A stretch of DNA of 64,000 nucleotides from Streptomyces fildesensis (GCF_016107395.1 NZ_JAAIKO010000010.1:62001-126000); one strand, 5' to 3'. Shown: positions 17,682 through 26,923, counted from the stretch's first letter. The notes: a model not told the origin generated them from the letters alone. A program made the numbers and translations.

Positions 17682-18563
17682 ATGCGTGGTATCCTCCTCG
17701 CCGGCGGGACCGGGTCCCGGCTGTGGCCGATCACCAAAGCGGTCTCCAAACAGCTGATGCCGGTCTACGACAAGCCGATGGTCTATTACCCGCTGTCGAC
17801 GCTCATGATGGCGGGAATTCGCGACATACTGCTCATCACCACCGAGCAGGACCAGGAGCAGTTCCGCCGGCTCCTCGGCGACGGCTCGCAATTCGGTATC
17901 AATATCGAATACCGCTCGCAGCCGAATCCCGGTGGAATCGCCCAGGCTTTCCAGATCGGTGCGGACTTCATCGGCGGTGAGCCGGTGGCGCTCATTCTCG
18001 GTGACAACATCTTCCACGGCGCGGGCCTCGGGCGGCAATTGCAGGACCACAGCTCCCCCGACGGCGGCGTGATCTTCGCCTACCAGGTGAAGGACCCCAC
18101 CGCATACGGCGTCGTCGAGTTCGACGAGCACGGCAACGCGCTGTCGATCGAGGAGAAGCCGGAGCGGCCGAAGTCGCGCTTCGCCGTCCCGGGCCTCTAC
18201 TTCTACGACAGCCAGGTCGTGGACATCACCAACAGCCTGAAGCCCAGCGCGCGCGGCGAACTGGAGATCACCGAGGTCAACGCGACCTACCTGCAGCAGG
18301 GCAAGCTCCGGGTCTCCGTACTGGACCGCGGCACCGCCTGGCTGGACACCGGCACCTTCGACTCCCTCGTCCAGGCCTCGGAGTACGTCCGGGTCATCGA
18401 GGAGCGGCAGGGGCTGAAGCTCGGCTGCGTCGAGGAGACCGCCTGGCGGATGGGGTTCATCGACTCCGAGCAGCTGCGCAAACTGGCCGAACCGCTGCTG
18501 AAGAGCGGCTACGGCGAATACCTCGTCAACACGCTCGCCCTCGAAGAGGACCTCCCGCGATGA
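17682..18563 (+). CDS. rfbA: glucose-1-phosphate thymidylyltransferase
   Basis: A 293-residue nucleotidyltransferase that makes dTDP-glucose from dTTP and glucose-1-phosphate, the first step of dTDP-rhamnose synthesis. The pyrophosphorylase signature [20 protein letters not shown] begins at residue 6; [12 protein letters not shown] and EEKPERPKS are also typical. The ATG at 17682 matches the family N-terminus (MRGILLAGG). The frame upstream to 17592 is not homologous. It is coupled to rfbC by ATGA (18560-18563). Confidence 0.95.
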   Translation: MRGILLAGGTGSRLWPITKAVSKQLMPVYDKPMVYYPLSTLMMAGIRDILLITTEQDQEQFRRLLGDGSQFGINIEYRSQPNPGGIAQAFQIGADFIGGEPVALILGDNIFHGAGLGRQLQDHSSPDGGVIFAYQVKDPTAYGVVEFDEHGNALSIEEKPERPKSRFAVPGLYFYDSQVVDITNSLKPSARGELEITEVNATYLQQGKLRVSVLDRGTAWLDTGTFDSLVQASEYVRVIEERQGLKLGCVEETAWRMGFIDSEQLRKLAEPLLKSGYGEYLVNTLALEEDLPR

Positions 18564-19162
18564 ACATCCGACCGCTGTCCTTCCACGGCGCCTGGGAGAT
18601 CACCCCCCAGCAGCACGGCGACCCGCGCGGCCTGTTCCTGGAGTGGTACCGCTTCGACCGGCTGGAGGCCGAGGTCGGGCATCCGATGCGGCTCGCGCAG
18701 GCCAACATGTCGGTGTCGTCGAAGGACGTCGTGCGCGGCATCCACTTCGCCGACGTCCCGATGGGCCAGTCCAAGTACGTGACGTGCGTACGCGGCGCGG
18801 TGCTCGACGTGGTGGTCGACCTGCGGGTCGGCTCGCCGACCTTCGGCCAGTGGGAGGGCGTCCGGCTGGACGACGTGGACCGCAAGGCCCTCTACATCGC
18901 GGAGGGCATGGGCCACGGCTTCTGCGCCCTCAGCGACGACGCCACGCTCTCGTACCTCGTCTCGGACGTCTTCCGTCCCGACAAGGAGCACGGTGTGCAC
19001 CCGCTCGACCCCGAGCTCGGCATCGACTGGCAGACCGGCGCGCCCCAGCTGTCCGCCCGGGACGCGGCCGCCCCCAGCTTCGCGGAGATGCGGGACGGCG
19101 GCCGGCTGCCGGACTTCGACGTCTGCCAGGCCCGCTACAAGGAGCTGGGCGCCGGCGCCTGA
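18560..19162 (+). CDS. rfbC: dTDP-4-dehydrorhamnose 3,5-epimerase
   Basis: A 200-residue cupin-fold epimerase converting dTDP-4-keto-6-deoxyglucose to dTDP-4-keto-L-rhamnose. It has the catalytic histidine motif [18 protein letters not shown] and the [11 protein letters not shown] segment. It completes the four-gene rhamnose set of this window. The stop codon is directly followed by four copies of ACCGG (19162-19181). Confidence 0.94.
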   Translation: MNIRPLSFHGAWEITPQQHGDPRGLFLEWYRFDRLEAEVGHPMRLAQANMSVSSKDVVRGIHFADVPMGQSKYVTCVRGAVLDVVVDLRVGSPTFGQWEGVRLDDVDRKALYIAEGMGHGFCALSDDATLSYLVSDVFRPDKEHGVHPLDPELGIDWQTGAPQLSARDAAAPSFAEMRDGGRLPDFDVCQARYKELGAGA

Positions 19163-19181
19163 CCGGACCGGACCGGACCGG
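19162..19181. repeat. 5-bp tandem repeat (ACCGG x4)
   Basis: Four perfect ACCGG units begin at the last base of the rfbC stop codon, in the short gap between convergent rfbC and purU. Probably slippage-derived. Confidence 0.8.
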
Positions 19182-19202
19182 TACGGCCCGCGGCACCGCA
19201 CG

Positions 19203-20057
19203 TCAGGCGAAGACGACCGTGCGGTGCCCGTTGATCAGGACGCGGTGCTCGCTGTGCCACTTCACGGCGCGCGCCAGCGCCTGGCACTCGACGTCACGGC
19301 CGATCGCCACGAGCTGCTCGGGGGTGACCTCGTGCCCCACCCGCTCGACCTCCTGCTCGATGATCGGGCCCTCGTCGAGGGCCGCCGTCACGTAGTGCGC
19401 GGTCGCGCCGATCAGCTTCACCCCGCGCGCGTGCGCCTGGTGGTAGGGCTTGGCGCCCTTGAAGCTCGGCAGGAACGAGTGGTGGATGTTGATGATCCGG
19501 CCGGGCAGCCGCTTGCACAGGTCGTCGGAGATGACCTGCATGTAGCGGGCCAGCACCACCAGGTCCACGCGCTCCGCCTCGACCAGTTCCAGCAGCCGCG
19601 CCTCCGCCTGGTCCTTGGTGTCGGCGGTCACCGGGATGTGGTGGAACGGGATGCCGTAGGAGCCGGCGAGCTCCTCGAAGTCCGTGTGGTTGGAGACCAC
19701 GGCCGCGATCTCGACGGGCAGCGCGCCGATCCGGGTGCGGAACAGCAGATCGTTCAGGCAGTGCCCGAACTTGCTGACCATGAGGACGACCCGCATCTTC
19801 TCGTCCGCCGCGTGCAGCTGCCAGTCCATCTGGAAGGCGCTGCCGATCGCCGCGAAGCTCGCGCGCAGTTTGTCCTGGTCCACCGGCGGCTCCGCCGTGA
19901 AGTGCACCCGCATGAAGAACAGCCCGGTGTCCTGGTCCCCGAACTGCTGGCTGTCCACGATGTTGCAGCCGGTCATGAAGAGGTAGCTCGACACGGCATG
20001 CACGATGCCCTGCTTGTCGGGACAGGACAGCGTCAGCACATATTGCGGTTCGTTCAC
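19203..20057 (-). CDS. purU: formyltetrahydrofolate deformylase
   Basis: A 284-residue enzyme hydrolysing 10-formyl-THF to THF and formate, balancing one-carbon pools. The N-terminal ACT domain (YVLTLSCPDKQGIVHAVSSYL, about 5-80) is followed by the formyltransferase domain with the catalytic His in NIHHSFLPSFKGAKPYHQAH. GTG at 20057 is chosen because GAGG lies 8 nt upstream; the longer frame to 20201 is antisense-like Arg-rich sequence. Convergent with rfbC. Confidence 0.93.
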   Translation of the reverse strand: MNEPQYVLTLSCPDKQGIVHAVSSYLFMTGCNIVDSQQFGDQDTGLFFMRVHFTAEPPVDQDKLRASFAAIGSAFQMDWQLHAADEKMRVVLMVSKFGHCLNDLLFRTRIGALPVEIAAVVSNHTDFEELAGSYGIPFHHIPVTADTKDQAEARLLELVEAERVDLVVLARYMQVISDDLCKRLPGRIINIHHSFLPSFKGAKPYHQAHARGVKLIGATAHYVTAALDEGPIIEQEVERVGHEVTPEQLVAIGRDVECQALARAVKWHSEHRVLINGHRTVVFA

Positions 20058-20103
20058 CACGTCAGCCTCGCACACGCGGCCGCTCGCACGGCGCCGCCGT
20101 CCG

Positions 20104-20598
20104 TCAGGCGGTACGCGTGTAGATCGCCAGGACGTCGAGCGAGCGCGGCGGCGCGTCCACGTCGTCCCCGTCGGCCGTCGCGAGCTTGACGTGCGCCTCA
20201 CGGGCGGCGCGGACCGCCTCCGGCCAGGCGTGGTGCTCCAGGTAGGTGCTGACCGGCGCGTCCGCGCCCACCTGGTGCAGGATCTTCAGCACCCGGAGCA
20301 CCGCGACGTCGACGAGCGCGGCCTCCTGCGAGTCGCGGAAGATCGTCCCGACGTATTTCTCGGCGGACCAGTTGTCGAGCCAGGTGTCCTCGACGAGGCG
20401 GTAGACGGCGTCGGTGACGTCGCCGAAACCGGGCACCCCGGCGAGCCAGCACTCCTGCTGGAACACCGGGTCGCTGATCATGTGCAGCGCCGAGCGCACA
20501 TTGCTGCGCCAGCGCCACCAAGGCATGTCATTGAGCGGCATGCCCCCCATCGTGGAGGAGCGGGTACCGCGGCGGGAAGTCTTCTCCGAAGTCTGCAC
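20104..20598 (-). CDS. SCO4402-family conserved protein
   Basis: A 164-residue soluble protein of a family conserved next to purU in streptomycetes. The Trp-rich start PLNDMPWWRWRSNVRSALHM, the QQECWLAG motif and VDVAVLRVLKILHQVGA are characteristic. Function unknown. GTG at 20598 is preferred because a -10-like TACGAT lies 8 nt upstream with no Shine-Dalgarno, suggesting a leaderless transcript. ATG codons at 20550 and 20541 are alternatives that also lack a ribosome site. Confidence 0.75.
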   Translation of the reverse strand: MQTSEKTSRRGTRSSTMGGMPLNDMPWWRWRSNVRSALHMISDPVFQQECWLAGVPGFGDVTDAVYRLVEDTWLDNWSAEKYVGTIFRDSQEAALVDVAVLRVLKILHQVGADAPVSTYLEHHAWPEAVRAAREAHVKLATADGDDVDAPPRSLDVLAIYTRTA

Positions 20599-20606
20599 GG
20601 TGACCG

Positions 20607-20637
20607 ATCGTACGTTCCCTCGAATCCGCACCTGCAA
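20607..20637 (-). promoter_or_regulatory. candidate promoter of a leaderless gene
   Basis: On the minus strand TTGCAG (20632-20637) and TACGAT (20607-20612) are separated by 19 bp, and the GTG start at 20598 is 8 nt past the -10. A start of transcription at the GTG would give a leaderless mRNA. Confidence 0.4.
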
Positions 20638-20690
20638 TTCACCTGAACGTGACGCTGCGTTCGCCCACGATCACCCGCACGTTGAGGGCG

Positions 20691-20704
20691 GGACGGAAAC
20701 GTCC
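20691..20704 (+). promoter_or_regulatory. GNRA-loop hairpin touching a start codon
   Basis: GGACG-GAAA-CGTCC folds into a 5-bp stem with a GAAA tetraloop. Its last base is directly before the ATG at 20705, and the only Shine-Dalgarno-like bases are inside the stem. Confidence 0.45.
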
Positions 20705-21967
20705 ATGTTCATGACTGAGCGGCGTTCGCGCAAGGCTGTCCTGTTGGCTGTATCGACGACCTGCGCGGCGCTGATCAGCGGCTGCGGTGCGATCCCGGGG
20801 AGCGCGGGGGGCTCCCCGGGACCCGTGGTCGTCATGACCTGGGCGCCGGACGGTACGAAATCGACCAACATGCCAGGAATGCCCGCCATGGCGCAGGCGT
20901 TCGCGGCGCACGTCAACGCCTCGGGCGGGCTGAACGGCCGCGACCTCAAGGTCCTCACCTGCAACGACCACAACGACACGGTCGAGGCCGCGAAGTGCGC
21001 GCAGCGGGCCCAGGAAGAGGGCGCGGTCGCCGTCATCGGCTCGTACAGCGAGCACGCCAACAGCTTCACCTCCATCCTGGAGTCGGCCGGGATCCCGTAC
21101 ATCGGGGGCTACGGGATAACCCAGGAGGAGTTCCAGAGCCCCATGTCCTATCCCGTCAACGGCGGCCTGCCGGCCCTGCTGACGGGCAGCGGGAAGCAAC
21201 TGGCGGCCTCCTGCTCCAAGGTCAGCCTGGTGCGGCCGGACACCATCGTCGGCGACCAGTTCCCGCTGTTCCTCGACGCCGGTCTCAAGGCCGGCGGCCG
21301 GCCCGCCGCCAACGACCTGCCGACGGCCGACGACTCCACCGAGTACACCGGCGTCGCCCAGCGGGCGGTCGGCAACGCCCACTCCGGCACCTGTGTCTCG
21401 GCCGTGCTCGGCGACCGCACGGACACCTTCATCGACTCGCTCCGGCGGCTCGGCAACGAGCTGCCCGACGTGCGGCTCTCCTCGGTGATCGGCAGCATCC
21501 AGCAGTCGCTGATCGACAGCACCGGCGGGAGGAACAGCCCGCTGGAGAACGCGTTCGCCACCGGCTGGTACCCGCCGACCTCGGATCCCAAGTGGGACGC
21601 GATGAAGGAGGTCGTGAAGAAGTACGCCTTCGGTGACAACCGGATCGACGTCGCCGACCCCGGCGTCCAGACCACCTGGATCGCGTACTCGGTCTTCACC
21701 GAGGTCGTCCGGGCGATGGGCGAGGAGGAGGTCAACCCCATGACCCTCAAGCGCGCGCTGGACAAGGCGAACGCCATCTCGACCGGCGGCCTCACCCCGG
21801 ACCTCGGCTGGCGCAACGAGAACATGCTCCCGGTGCCGGGCCACCCGCGGATGGTGAACGCGAAGGTCGTCTACCAGGTCGTCAAGGACGGCCGGCTGGT
21901 CGCCGCCCGCACCGGATTCGTCGACATGGCGGCGACGCTCGGCCGCCAGGTGAGCCAGAACGGCTAG
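20705..21967 (+). CDS. branched-chain amino acid-type ABC transporter substrate-binding lipoprotein
   Basis: A 420-residue exported protein. The signal peptide has basic residues, a hydrophobic core and the lipobox LISGC (Cys about residue 26), so it is a lipoprotein. The mature part has the periplasmic-binding type I layout of Leu/Ile/Val receptors (FAAHVNASGGLNGRDLKVLTCNDHND, VIGSYSEHANSF, then VQTTWIAYSVFTEVVRAMG). No permease or ATPase gene is adjacent, so it is an orphan receptor here. Start 20705 or 20711; both follow a small hairpin. Confidence 0.8.
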   Translation: MFMTERRSRKAVLLAVSTTCAALISGCGAIPGSAGGSPGPVVVMTWAPDGTKSTNMPGMPAMAQAFAAHVNASGGLNGRDLKVLTCNDHNDTVEAAKCAQRAQEEGAVAVIGSYSEHANSFTSILESAGIPYIGGYGITQEEFQSPMSYPVNGGLPALLTGSGKQLAASCSKVSLVRPDTIVGDQFPLFLDAGLKAGGRPAANDLPTADDSTEYTGVAQRAVGNAHSGTCVSAVLGDRTDTFIDSLRRLGNELPDVRLSSVIGSIQQSLIDSTGGRNSPLENAFATGWYPPTSDPKWDAMKEVVKKYAFGDNRIDVADPGVQTTWIAYSVFTEVVRAMGEEEVNPMTLKRALDKANAISTGGLTPDLGWRNENMLPVPGHPRMVNAKVVYQVVKDGRLVAARTGFVDMAATLGRQVSQNG

Positions 21968-21968
21968 C

Positions 21969-21997
21969 AGCGGGCGCCCGGACCCCGGGCGCCCGCT
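21969..21997. terminator. GC-rich bidirectional terminator hairpin
   Basis: Perfect 13-bp arms (AGCGGGCGCCCGG / CCGGGCGCCCGCT) with a 3-nt loop between convergent genes. No T-tract, as is common in streptomycetes. Confidence 0.75.
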
Positions 21998-22001
21998 CGG
22001 C

Positions 22002-23432
22002 TCAGAGCTGGGAGTACTCCCGCTCGGTCAGGTTGTGCTGCTTCGCGATCGCGTTCCAGAGCCGGACGGCCCGCTTCTTCTGCGCCGTAGCGCTGCCGCT
22101 CTCGCGGTCGCCCACCGACTTGACCGGGGTGCCCTTCGCGTGGCCGCCCTTGCAGGTCTTGCCGTCGCTGGCCGCCTGGTCCGCCCAGGACGCGTACGCG
22201 TTGTCGGCCGCGGCCGACGCCGCCCACGCCTTGTTCAGCGCCTCGGTCAGCTCCGCGTGCTGCGGCAGCTGGTCCACCTGCAGGGCCGCGAGGCGGGTGA
22301 CGAGCGTGCCGCGCTGGCCGGCCGCCGCGCGCAGGTCGGTCGCCGCCTGGGGCAGGTTCTTGCAGGACTTGATCGACTCCACCGCGCTGACCACGGAGGA
22401 CCGGCTGCTGCCGCTGTCCTTGAGGAGTGTGTCCAGGGACTTCGCCTGCTTCGTGACGGCGTCGTCGGCGGCTCCGCCCGGCTGCGCGGACGCTCCGGTC
22501 GACGAGGATGGTGGCTTGCTCGCCTTGGCCGCGTCCTTGCTGTCGTCGCCGCCCGCGCTGAGCGCGGCGCCCGCGGCCAGCCCGGCCAGGGCGCAGCCGA
22601 CGACCACGATGCCGATCACCGCGGCCGGGGAGAGCCGGCGGCGCGATCCGCCACCGCCGCCACCGTTCGCACCATTTGCGTGGTTCGCACCGTTCGCTCC
22701 GTCGTACGGATCCGCATAGGCCTGAGCGGGCGCCGGAGCCGGCGGCGCTGCCTGGCCCCGGTAGGGCTGCTGACGGGCCGGCTCCGGCCTCGGCTGCTGC
22801 CGGGGGCCGTCCTGCCGGTACAGGTGGTCGTAGTCGCCCGAGGGGGCGGACTGCGGCTCGTCGTACGACTGGTCGTACGAGGGCCCCTGCGGCTGGTCGT
22901 ACGACGGCTCGTCGAAGATCGAGAGCGACAGGTGCCGGGTGGCCTCCGCCTCGCTCTCGGCGGGGTACCCGGCGGGACCGGTCCCCGCCCCGAAGTGCTC
23001 GGGCGTGAACGGCTCGGGAGCGAACGGCTCGGCCTTGAACGGGTCCGGGGTGAACGGCTCCGGGGGCGGCGACGAACGCGGATACGGGGGCAGGAACTGG
23101 GTGGCGTCCGCCTCCGGCACCGGTGCGGCGGCCGCCTGCGGCGCCGGGGGCATCGCGGGCGGCATCGGCGGCATCGCGGGAGCAGGCGGGGTGGCCTGCG
23201 GATACGGCGGGAACATCATCGTCGCGTCCGCCCCCGCGCCGGCCTCGGGCGGCAGCGGCTGCGCGGCGCCCGGCGCCTGGTCCCACGGCTGGCCGCCGGC
23301 GGGCCGCACATGGTCGTCGTAATGCTGCGGCGGCTGCTCCGGTGGCAGCACCACACCCCTTCGGGGCTCGGGCGTTCCCGGGTTCTGCCGGTACTGATCG
23401 TCCGGCGTCTCGTCGCCGTGTCCGCTGTGCAT
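22002..23432 (-). CDS. proline-rich single-pass membrane protein, function unknown
   Basis: A 476-residue protein in three parts. Residues 1-260 are low-complexity and rich in Pro, Gln, Ala and Tyr, with repeats such as SYDQPQGPSYDQSYDEPQ and a run of near-identical EPFTPDPFKAEPF units. A single transmembrane helix follows (AAVIGIVVVGCALAGLAAGA, about 272-291). The remainder is an extracytoplasmic helical domain with two candidate disulfide cysteines (SIKSCKNLP, GKTCKGG). The N-terminal tail is probably cytoplasmic and could bind partners or be phosphorylated. No catalytic motif seen. GGGAG precedes the ATG. Confidence 0.7.
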   Translation of the reverse strand: MHSGHGDETPDDQYRQNPGTPEPRRGVVLPPEQPPQHYDDHVRPAGGQPWDQAPGAAQPLPPEAGAGADATMMFPPYPQATPPAPAMPPMPPAMPPAPQAAAAPVPEADATQFLPPYPRSSPPPEPFTPDPFKAEPFAPEPFTPEHFGAGTGPAGYPAESEAEATRHLSLSIFDEPSYDQPQGPSYDQSYDEPQSAPSGDYDHLYRQDGPRQQPRPEPARQQPYRGQAAPPAPAPAQAYADPYDGANGANHANGANGGGGGGSRRRLSPAAVIGIVVVGCALAGLAAGAALSAGGDDSKDAAKASKPPSSSTGASAQPGGAADDAVTKQAKSLDTLLKDSGSSRSSVVSAVESIKSCKNLPQAATDLRAAAGQRGTLVTRLAALQVDQLPQHAELTEALNKAWAASAAADNAYASWADQAASDGKTCKGGHAKGTPVKSVGDRESGSATAQKKRAVRLWNAIAKQHNLTEREYSQL

Positions 23433-23705
23433 CGCCGGAACTCCCGCCTTTACCCGTCGTCGGACCCGTCATCGGACTCGACGGCTCACGCTACCGGGTC
23501 AGCCTGAGAACCCACCACGCACCCGATCGGGCGAGGGCCGGACAGGGCCGCGTTGACGACGGGGAAGGACCGAATGGCGAGGTATCGGCCGTCTCTTGGG
23601 CGGTCGTGCACGGCGATGTCGTTCCGGTAACGATTCCGGCGGGTGGCGATTCCGCCGGTACCGCGTGCGCCGGGGCGGCGCGCACCCCGGGAGGACCGCC
23701 GGGCG
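23433..23705. other. gap without recognised gene
   Basis: 273 bp between the proline-rich protein gene start and the end of the TPR regulator gene, both on the minus strand. It must hold the promoter of the former. I see no supported ORF, strong palindrome or RNA fold. Confidence 0.35.
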
Positions 23706-25088
23706 CTATGCGGCGGCCTCCTGCTCCTGCAGATGGGCGCCGAACTCCCGTACCGCGGGCTCCGCTCCGTACGGTTCCAGGCGGCGGCGGAAGTCGTCCA
23801 GATATTCGGCACCGCGATGGGAGCGCAGCCCGGTCAGCAGGGCCACCGCCTCGGTGCCCGTGTGGCAGGCCTGCTCGATCTCGCGCTGCTGCACCTGGGC
23901 GTCGGCGAGGAGCAGCAGCCCGATCGCGCGGCGGCGCACCCGCGTCGGGGGGTGGCCCGCGAGGGACTCCTCGGCGCGCCGGGCGGCCGGGGCCGCCTGG
24001 CCGAGGTCGCGGTGGCCGTGCGCCAACTCATCGGCCAGATAGGCCTGGTCGAAGTGGGAGATCCAGTCGGGGTCGTCGTCCGGGTTGGAATGTTCCAGCG
24101 CGTCGACGGCCTGTCCGGCGACCGACGCGAACGTCCGGGCGTCGCCGAGCAGCGCGTGCCCGCGGGCCTCCGCCGCGTAGAACATCGCCTGCGCGGTGGG
24201 GGTGACCTGCCCGCGCGCGCCCTCCTGCGCGGCCCGCGCGAGCTGCGCGATCTCGCGCGGATTGCCGAGCGTCTCGGCGAGATGGCTCATCCCGGCGGCC
24301 AGCACGTAGCCGCCGTAGCCGCGGTCGCCCGCCGCCTGCGCGAGCCGCAGCGCCTGGATGTAGTAGCGCTGCGCGAGCCCCGGCTGCCCGGTGTCGACGG
24401 CCATGTAGCCGGCGAGTTCGGTCAACCGCGCCACCGCGCCGAAGAGCTGACGGCCGGTCGCCTCGCGGTAGGAGCCCGCCAGCAGCCCCGACACGACGCT
24501 GTTGAGGTAGTGCACGACGACCGGCCGCACATGGCCGCTGCCGAAGCGGTGATCCAGGTCGACGAGCGCCTTCGTCGTGGCCCGCACCGCCTCCACGTCC
24601 GCCTTGCCGACCCGCGACCCGCCGGCCCGGGCGACGGCGCCGTCGGTACGGGTGATCAGCCAGTCACGGCTGGGCTCGACGAGGGCCGAGGCGGCCACCG
24701 TCGACCCGGTGAGGAAGTCCCGGCGCCCGACGTCGCTGCGCCACAGCTCGCAGACCTGCTCGATCGCACCGAGAACGGTGGGCGCGAAGTGCAGCCCGAT
24801 GCCGGTGGCGAGGTTCTTGCCGTTGGCCATGCCGATCTCGTCGATGGAGACGGCGCGCCCCAGCTTGCGGCCCAGCGCCTCGGAGATGATGGCCGGCGCC
24901 CGGCCGCGCGGCTGCTGGCCTCTCAGCCAGCGGGCGACGGACGTCTTGTCGTACCGCAGGTCGAGGCCGTGCTCGGCCCCGCACATGTTGACCCGGCGGG
25001 CCAGGCCGGCGTTGGAGCAGCCGGCTTCCTGGATGAGCGCCTGCAGCCGTTCGTTCGGCTGCCGCGCCACCAGTGGTCGTGCGGCCAT
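23706..25088 (-). CDS. HTH/TPR transcriptional regulator (NsdA-like architecture)
   Basis: A 460-residue cytoplasmic protein. The N-terminal region (NERLQALIQEAGCSNAGLARRVN through TSVARWLRGQQPRGRAPAIISEALGRKLG) looks like an XRE-type helix-turn-helix. The rest is TPR-like helical repeats (TELAGYMAVDTGQPGLAQRYYIQALRLAQAAGDR, and others). Streptomyces proteins with this layout, such as NsdA, influence sporulation and antibiotic production; whether this is an orthologue is not established. ATG at 25088 follows GGAGGGG by 8 nt. Divergent from the prim-pol-like gene. Confidence 0.75.
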   Translation of the reverse strand: MAARPLVARQPNERLQALIQEAGCSNAGLARRVNMCGAEHGLDLRYDKTSVARWLRGQQPRGRAPAIISEALGRKLGRAVSIDEIGMANGKNLATGIGLHFAPTVLGAIEQVCELWRSDVGRRDFLTGSTVAASALVEPSRDWLITRTDGAVARAGGSRVGKADVEAVRATTKALVDLDHRFGSGHVRPVVVHYLNSVVSGLLAGSYREATGRQLFGAVARLTELAGYMAVDTGQPGLAQRYYIQALRLAQAAGDRGYGGYVLAAGMSHLAETLGNPREIAQLARAAQEGARGQVTPTAQAMFYAAEARGHALLGDARTFASVAGQAVDALEHSNPDDDPDWISHFDQAYLADELAHGHRDLGQAAPAARRAEESLAGHPPTRVRRRAIGLLLLADAQVQQREIEQACHTGTEAVALLTGLRSHRGAEYLDDFRRRLEPYGAEPAVREFGAHLQEQEAAA

Positions 25089-25186
25089 ATAGTGCCCCTC
25101 CTTCATCGCGGGATCACGGGCCTGTGCCCGTCGTCCCGCTCCCCCTGGCGATCTTCGATAAGAGATCAATGCCCAGCACACATGAC

Positions 25187-25196
25187 GTGAATTCAC
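25187..25196. promoter_or_regulatory. perfect palindrome GTGAATTCAC
   Basis: In the A/T-rich divergent region between the TPR regulator and the prim-pol-like gene. The half-site TTCAC recurs at 25204-25208. A possible operator, perhaps for autoregulation. Confidence 0.35.
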
Positions 25197-25352
25197 CGTT
25201 TTCACGGCATTTCTTCCAGGGCGTACGTCACCGCACCCACCAGGGACTACCCGCATCCTGGGCCGCGTTCCCGCACGCGCCCCCGGCCGTGCACCCGTGC
25301 GCCCGCGATGAGCCGCGGCTCCACCCCGTAACCCTTGGTGACCGAGGTAGTT

Positions 25353-26018
25353 GTGCAGCGCGTGGAAGACACCATCGGAGCCCCCCCGCAGCAGCTCACC
25401 GACCAACTGCTCGACACAGCGGTCCGATACGCGGAGGAGCGGCACTGGGACGTGCTGCCCGGCTCCTGGCTGGAGGACGACGGCGGCGGGTCACGCTGCT
25501 CGTGCGACTCCCCCGCCTGCCCGGCGCCGGGCGCGCACCCGACCCGCCCCGACTGGGCGACCCAGGCCAGCGGCAGCGCCGTCGCGGTGCGCCGGATGTG
25601 GTCCAAGCAGCCGCGGGCGTCGATCCTGCTGCCGACCGGACGCACCTTCGACGCGATCGACGTCCCCGAGGTGGCCGGCTGCCTCGCCCTCGCCCGCATG
25701 GAACGGATGGACCTGCCGCTGGGCCCGGTGCTCTGCACCCCCAACCGGCGGCTGATCTTCCTGGTGCTGCCCGGCGCGTCGGTCAAGGTCCCCGACCTGC
25801 TGCGCAAGCTGGGCTGGCCGCCCGCCTCCCTGGACCTCCTGGTCCGCGGCGAGGGCGACTTCATCGCGTCCCCGCCCACCCGCACCGGCACCGGCGGCTC
25901 CGTGCAGTGGGCGCGCCAGCCCACCGCCCTCAACCGCTGGCTCCCCGACGTCGAGGAACTGCTGAGCCCGCTGGCGTACGCGTGCGGCCGCGAGGCGGCG
26001 GCGAGCCGGGCCCGATAG
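25353..26018 (+). CDS. bifunctional DNA primase/polymerase (prim-pol) N-domain-like protein
   Basis: A 221-residue protein of a streptomycete family annotated as prim-pol-like. The AVRYAEERHWDVLPGSWLE start and the RCSCDSPACPAPGAHPTRPDW zinc-type motif match the family. No helicase or replication module follows, and the expected acidic catalytic pair of active primases is not evident, so the fold may be reused for another purpose. GTG 25353 has GAGG six bases upstream; GTG codons at 25338 and 25362 are alternatives. Confidence 0.65.
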   Translation: MQRVEDTIGAPPQQLTDQLLDTAVRYAEERHWDVLPGSWLEDDGGGSRCSCDSPACPAPGAHPTRPDWATQASGSAVAVRRMWSKQPRASILLPTGRTFDAIDVPEVAGCLALARMERMDLPLGPVLCTPNRRLIFLVLPGASVKVPDLLRKLGWPPASLDLLVRGEGDFIASPPTRTGTGGSVQWARQPTALNRWLPDVEELLSPLAYACGREAAASRAR

Positions 26019-26095
26019 CACCCGCCGGGGCCTGACAGGGCCTGCTCTAGGCTTCCCCGTGGATCAGCGGTCTCCACGGGGAAGGACGGCGCAAC

Positions 26096-26923
26096 GTGCC
26101 GAAGACATTCGAGGCGGGTGCACCCGACGAGGGCGCACCGGATCAAGGCGCAGCGGACCAGGGCTACGCGGTCAGCGTCCACAACCTGTGGAAGTCCTTC
26201 GGCGAGCAGGTGGCCGTGGCCGGGATCGACCTCGAACTCCCGGCCGGACGGTTCATCGGCCTGGTCGGCCCGAACGGCGCCGGCAAGACCACCACGCTCT
26301 CCATGGTCACCGGCCTGCTCCGCCCCGACGACGGCACCGTCCTGATCACCGGCCACGACGTCTGGACCGACCCCGTCGCCGTGAAGTCCCGGATCGGCGT
26401 GCTCCCCGAGGGGCTGCGGCTCTTCGAACGTCTGTCGGGCCGCGAACTGCTTGCCTACACCGGCCGGTTGCGCGGTCTGCCCGGCGCCGAGGTCGACAAG
26501 CGCGCCGCGCAGCTGCTCGACGTCCTCGACCTCTCCGCCGCGCAGAACAAGCTGGTCGTCGACTACTCGACCGGTATGCGGAAGAAGATCGGACTGGCCG
26601 CGGCGCTGCTCCACAACCCCGAAGTGCTCTTCCTCGACGAGCCCTTCGAGGGCGTCGACCCGGTGTCCGCGCAGGTCATCCGCGGTGTCCTGGAGCGATA
26701 CACCCGCTCGGGCGCCACCGTCGTGTTCTCCTCGCACGTCATGGAGCTCGTGGAGAGCCTCTGCGACTGGGTCGCGGTGATGGCCGCCGGCCGGATCGTC
26801 GCCCAGGGCCCGCTCGCCGACGTACGGGGGGAGGCGTCCTCCCTCCAGGACGCGTTCCTGTCGCTCGTCGGCGCCACCGAACGCGGCGGCCAGGACCTCG
26901 ACTGGCTGGGCGGCGCACGATGA
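26096..26923 (+). CDS. ABC transporter ATP-binding protein
   Basis: A 275-residue nucleotide-binding subunit. The Walker A motif is GPNGAGKTTT (about 59-68), the signature region VDYSTGMRKKIGLA, and Walker B LFLDEPFEGVDPVS. GTG start with GGAAGGA upstream. The N-terminus has a short Asp/Gln-rich repeat (DEGAPDQGAADQG). It ends in ATGA overlap with the permease gene, making a two-gene exporter of the ABC-2 type. Substrate unknown. Confidence 0.92.
   Translation: MPKTFEAGAPDEGAPDQGAADQGYAVSVHNLWKSFGEQVAVAGIDLELPAGRFIGLVGPNGAGKTTTLSMVTGLLRPDDGTVLITGHDVWTDPVAVKSRIGVLPEGLRLFERLSGRELLAYTGRLRGLPGAEVDKRAAQLLDVLDLSAAQNKLVVDYSTGMRKKIGLAAALLHNPEVLFLDEPFEGVDPVSAQVIRGVLERYTRSGATVVFSSHVMELVESLCDWVAVMAAGRIVAQGPLADVRGEASSLQDAFLSLVGATERGGQDLDWLGGAR

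Noticed and set aside
22680..23340. Proline-rich repeat region as a collagen-like or CRISPR-like array
   Set aside because: Repeats are imperfect, codon-phased and part of one protein-coding frame.
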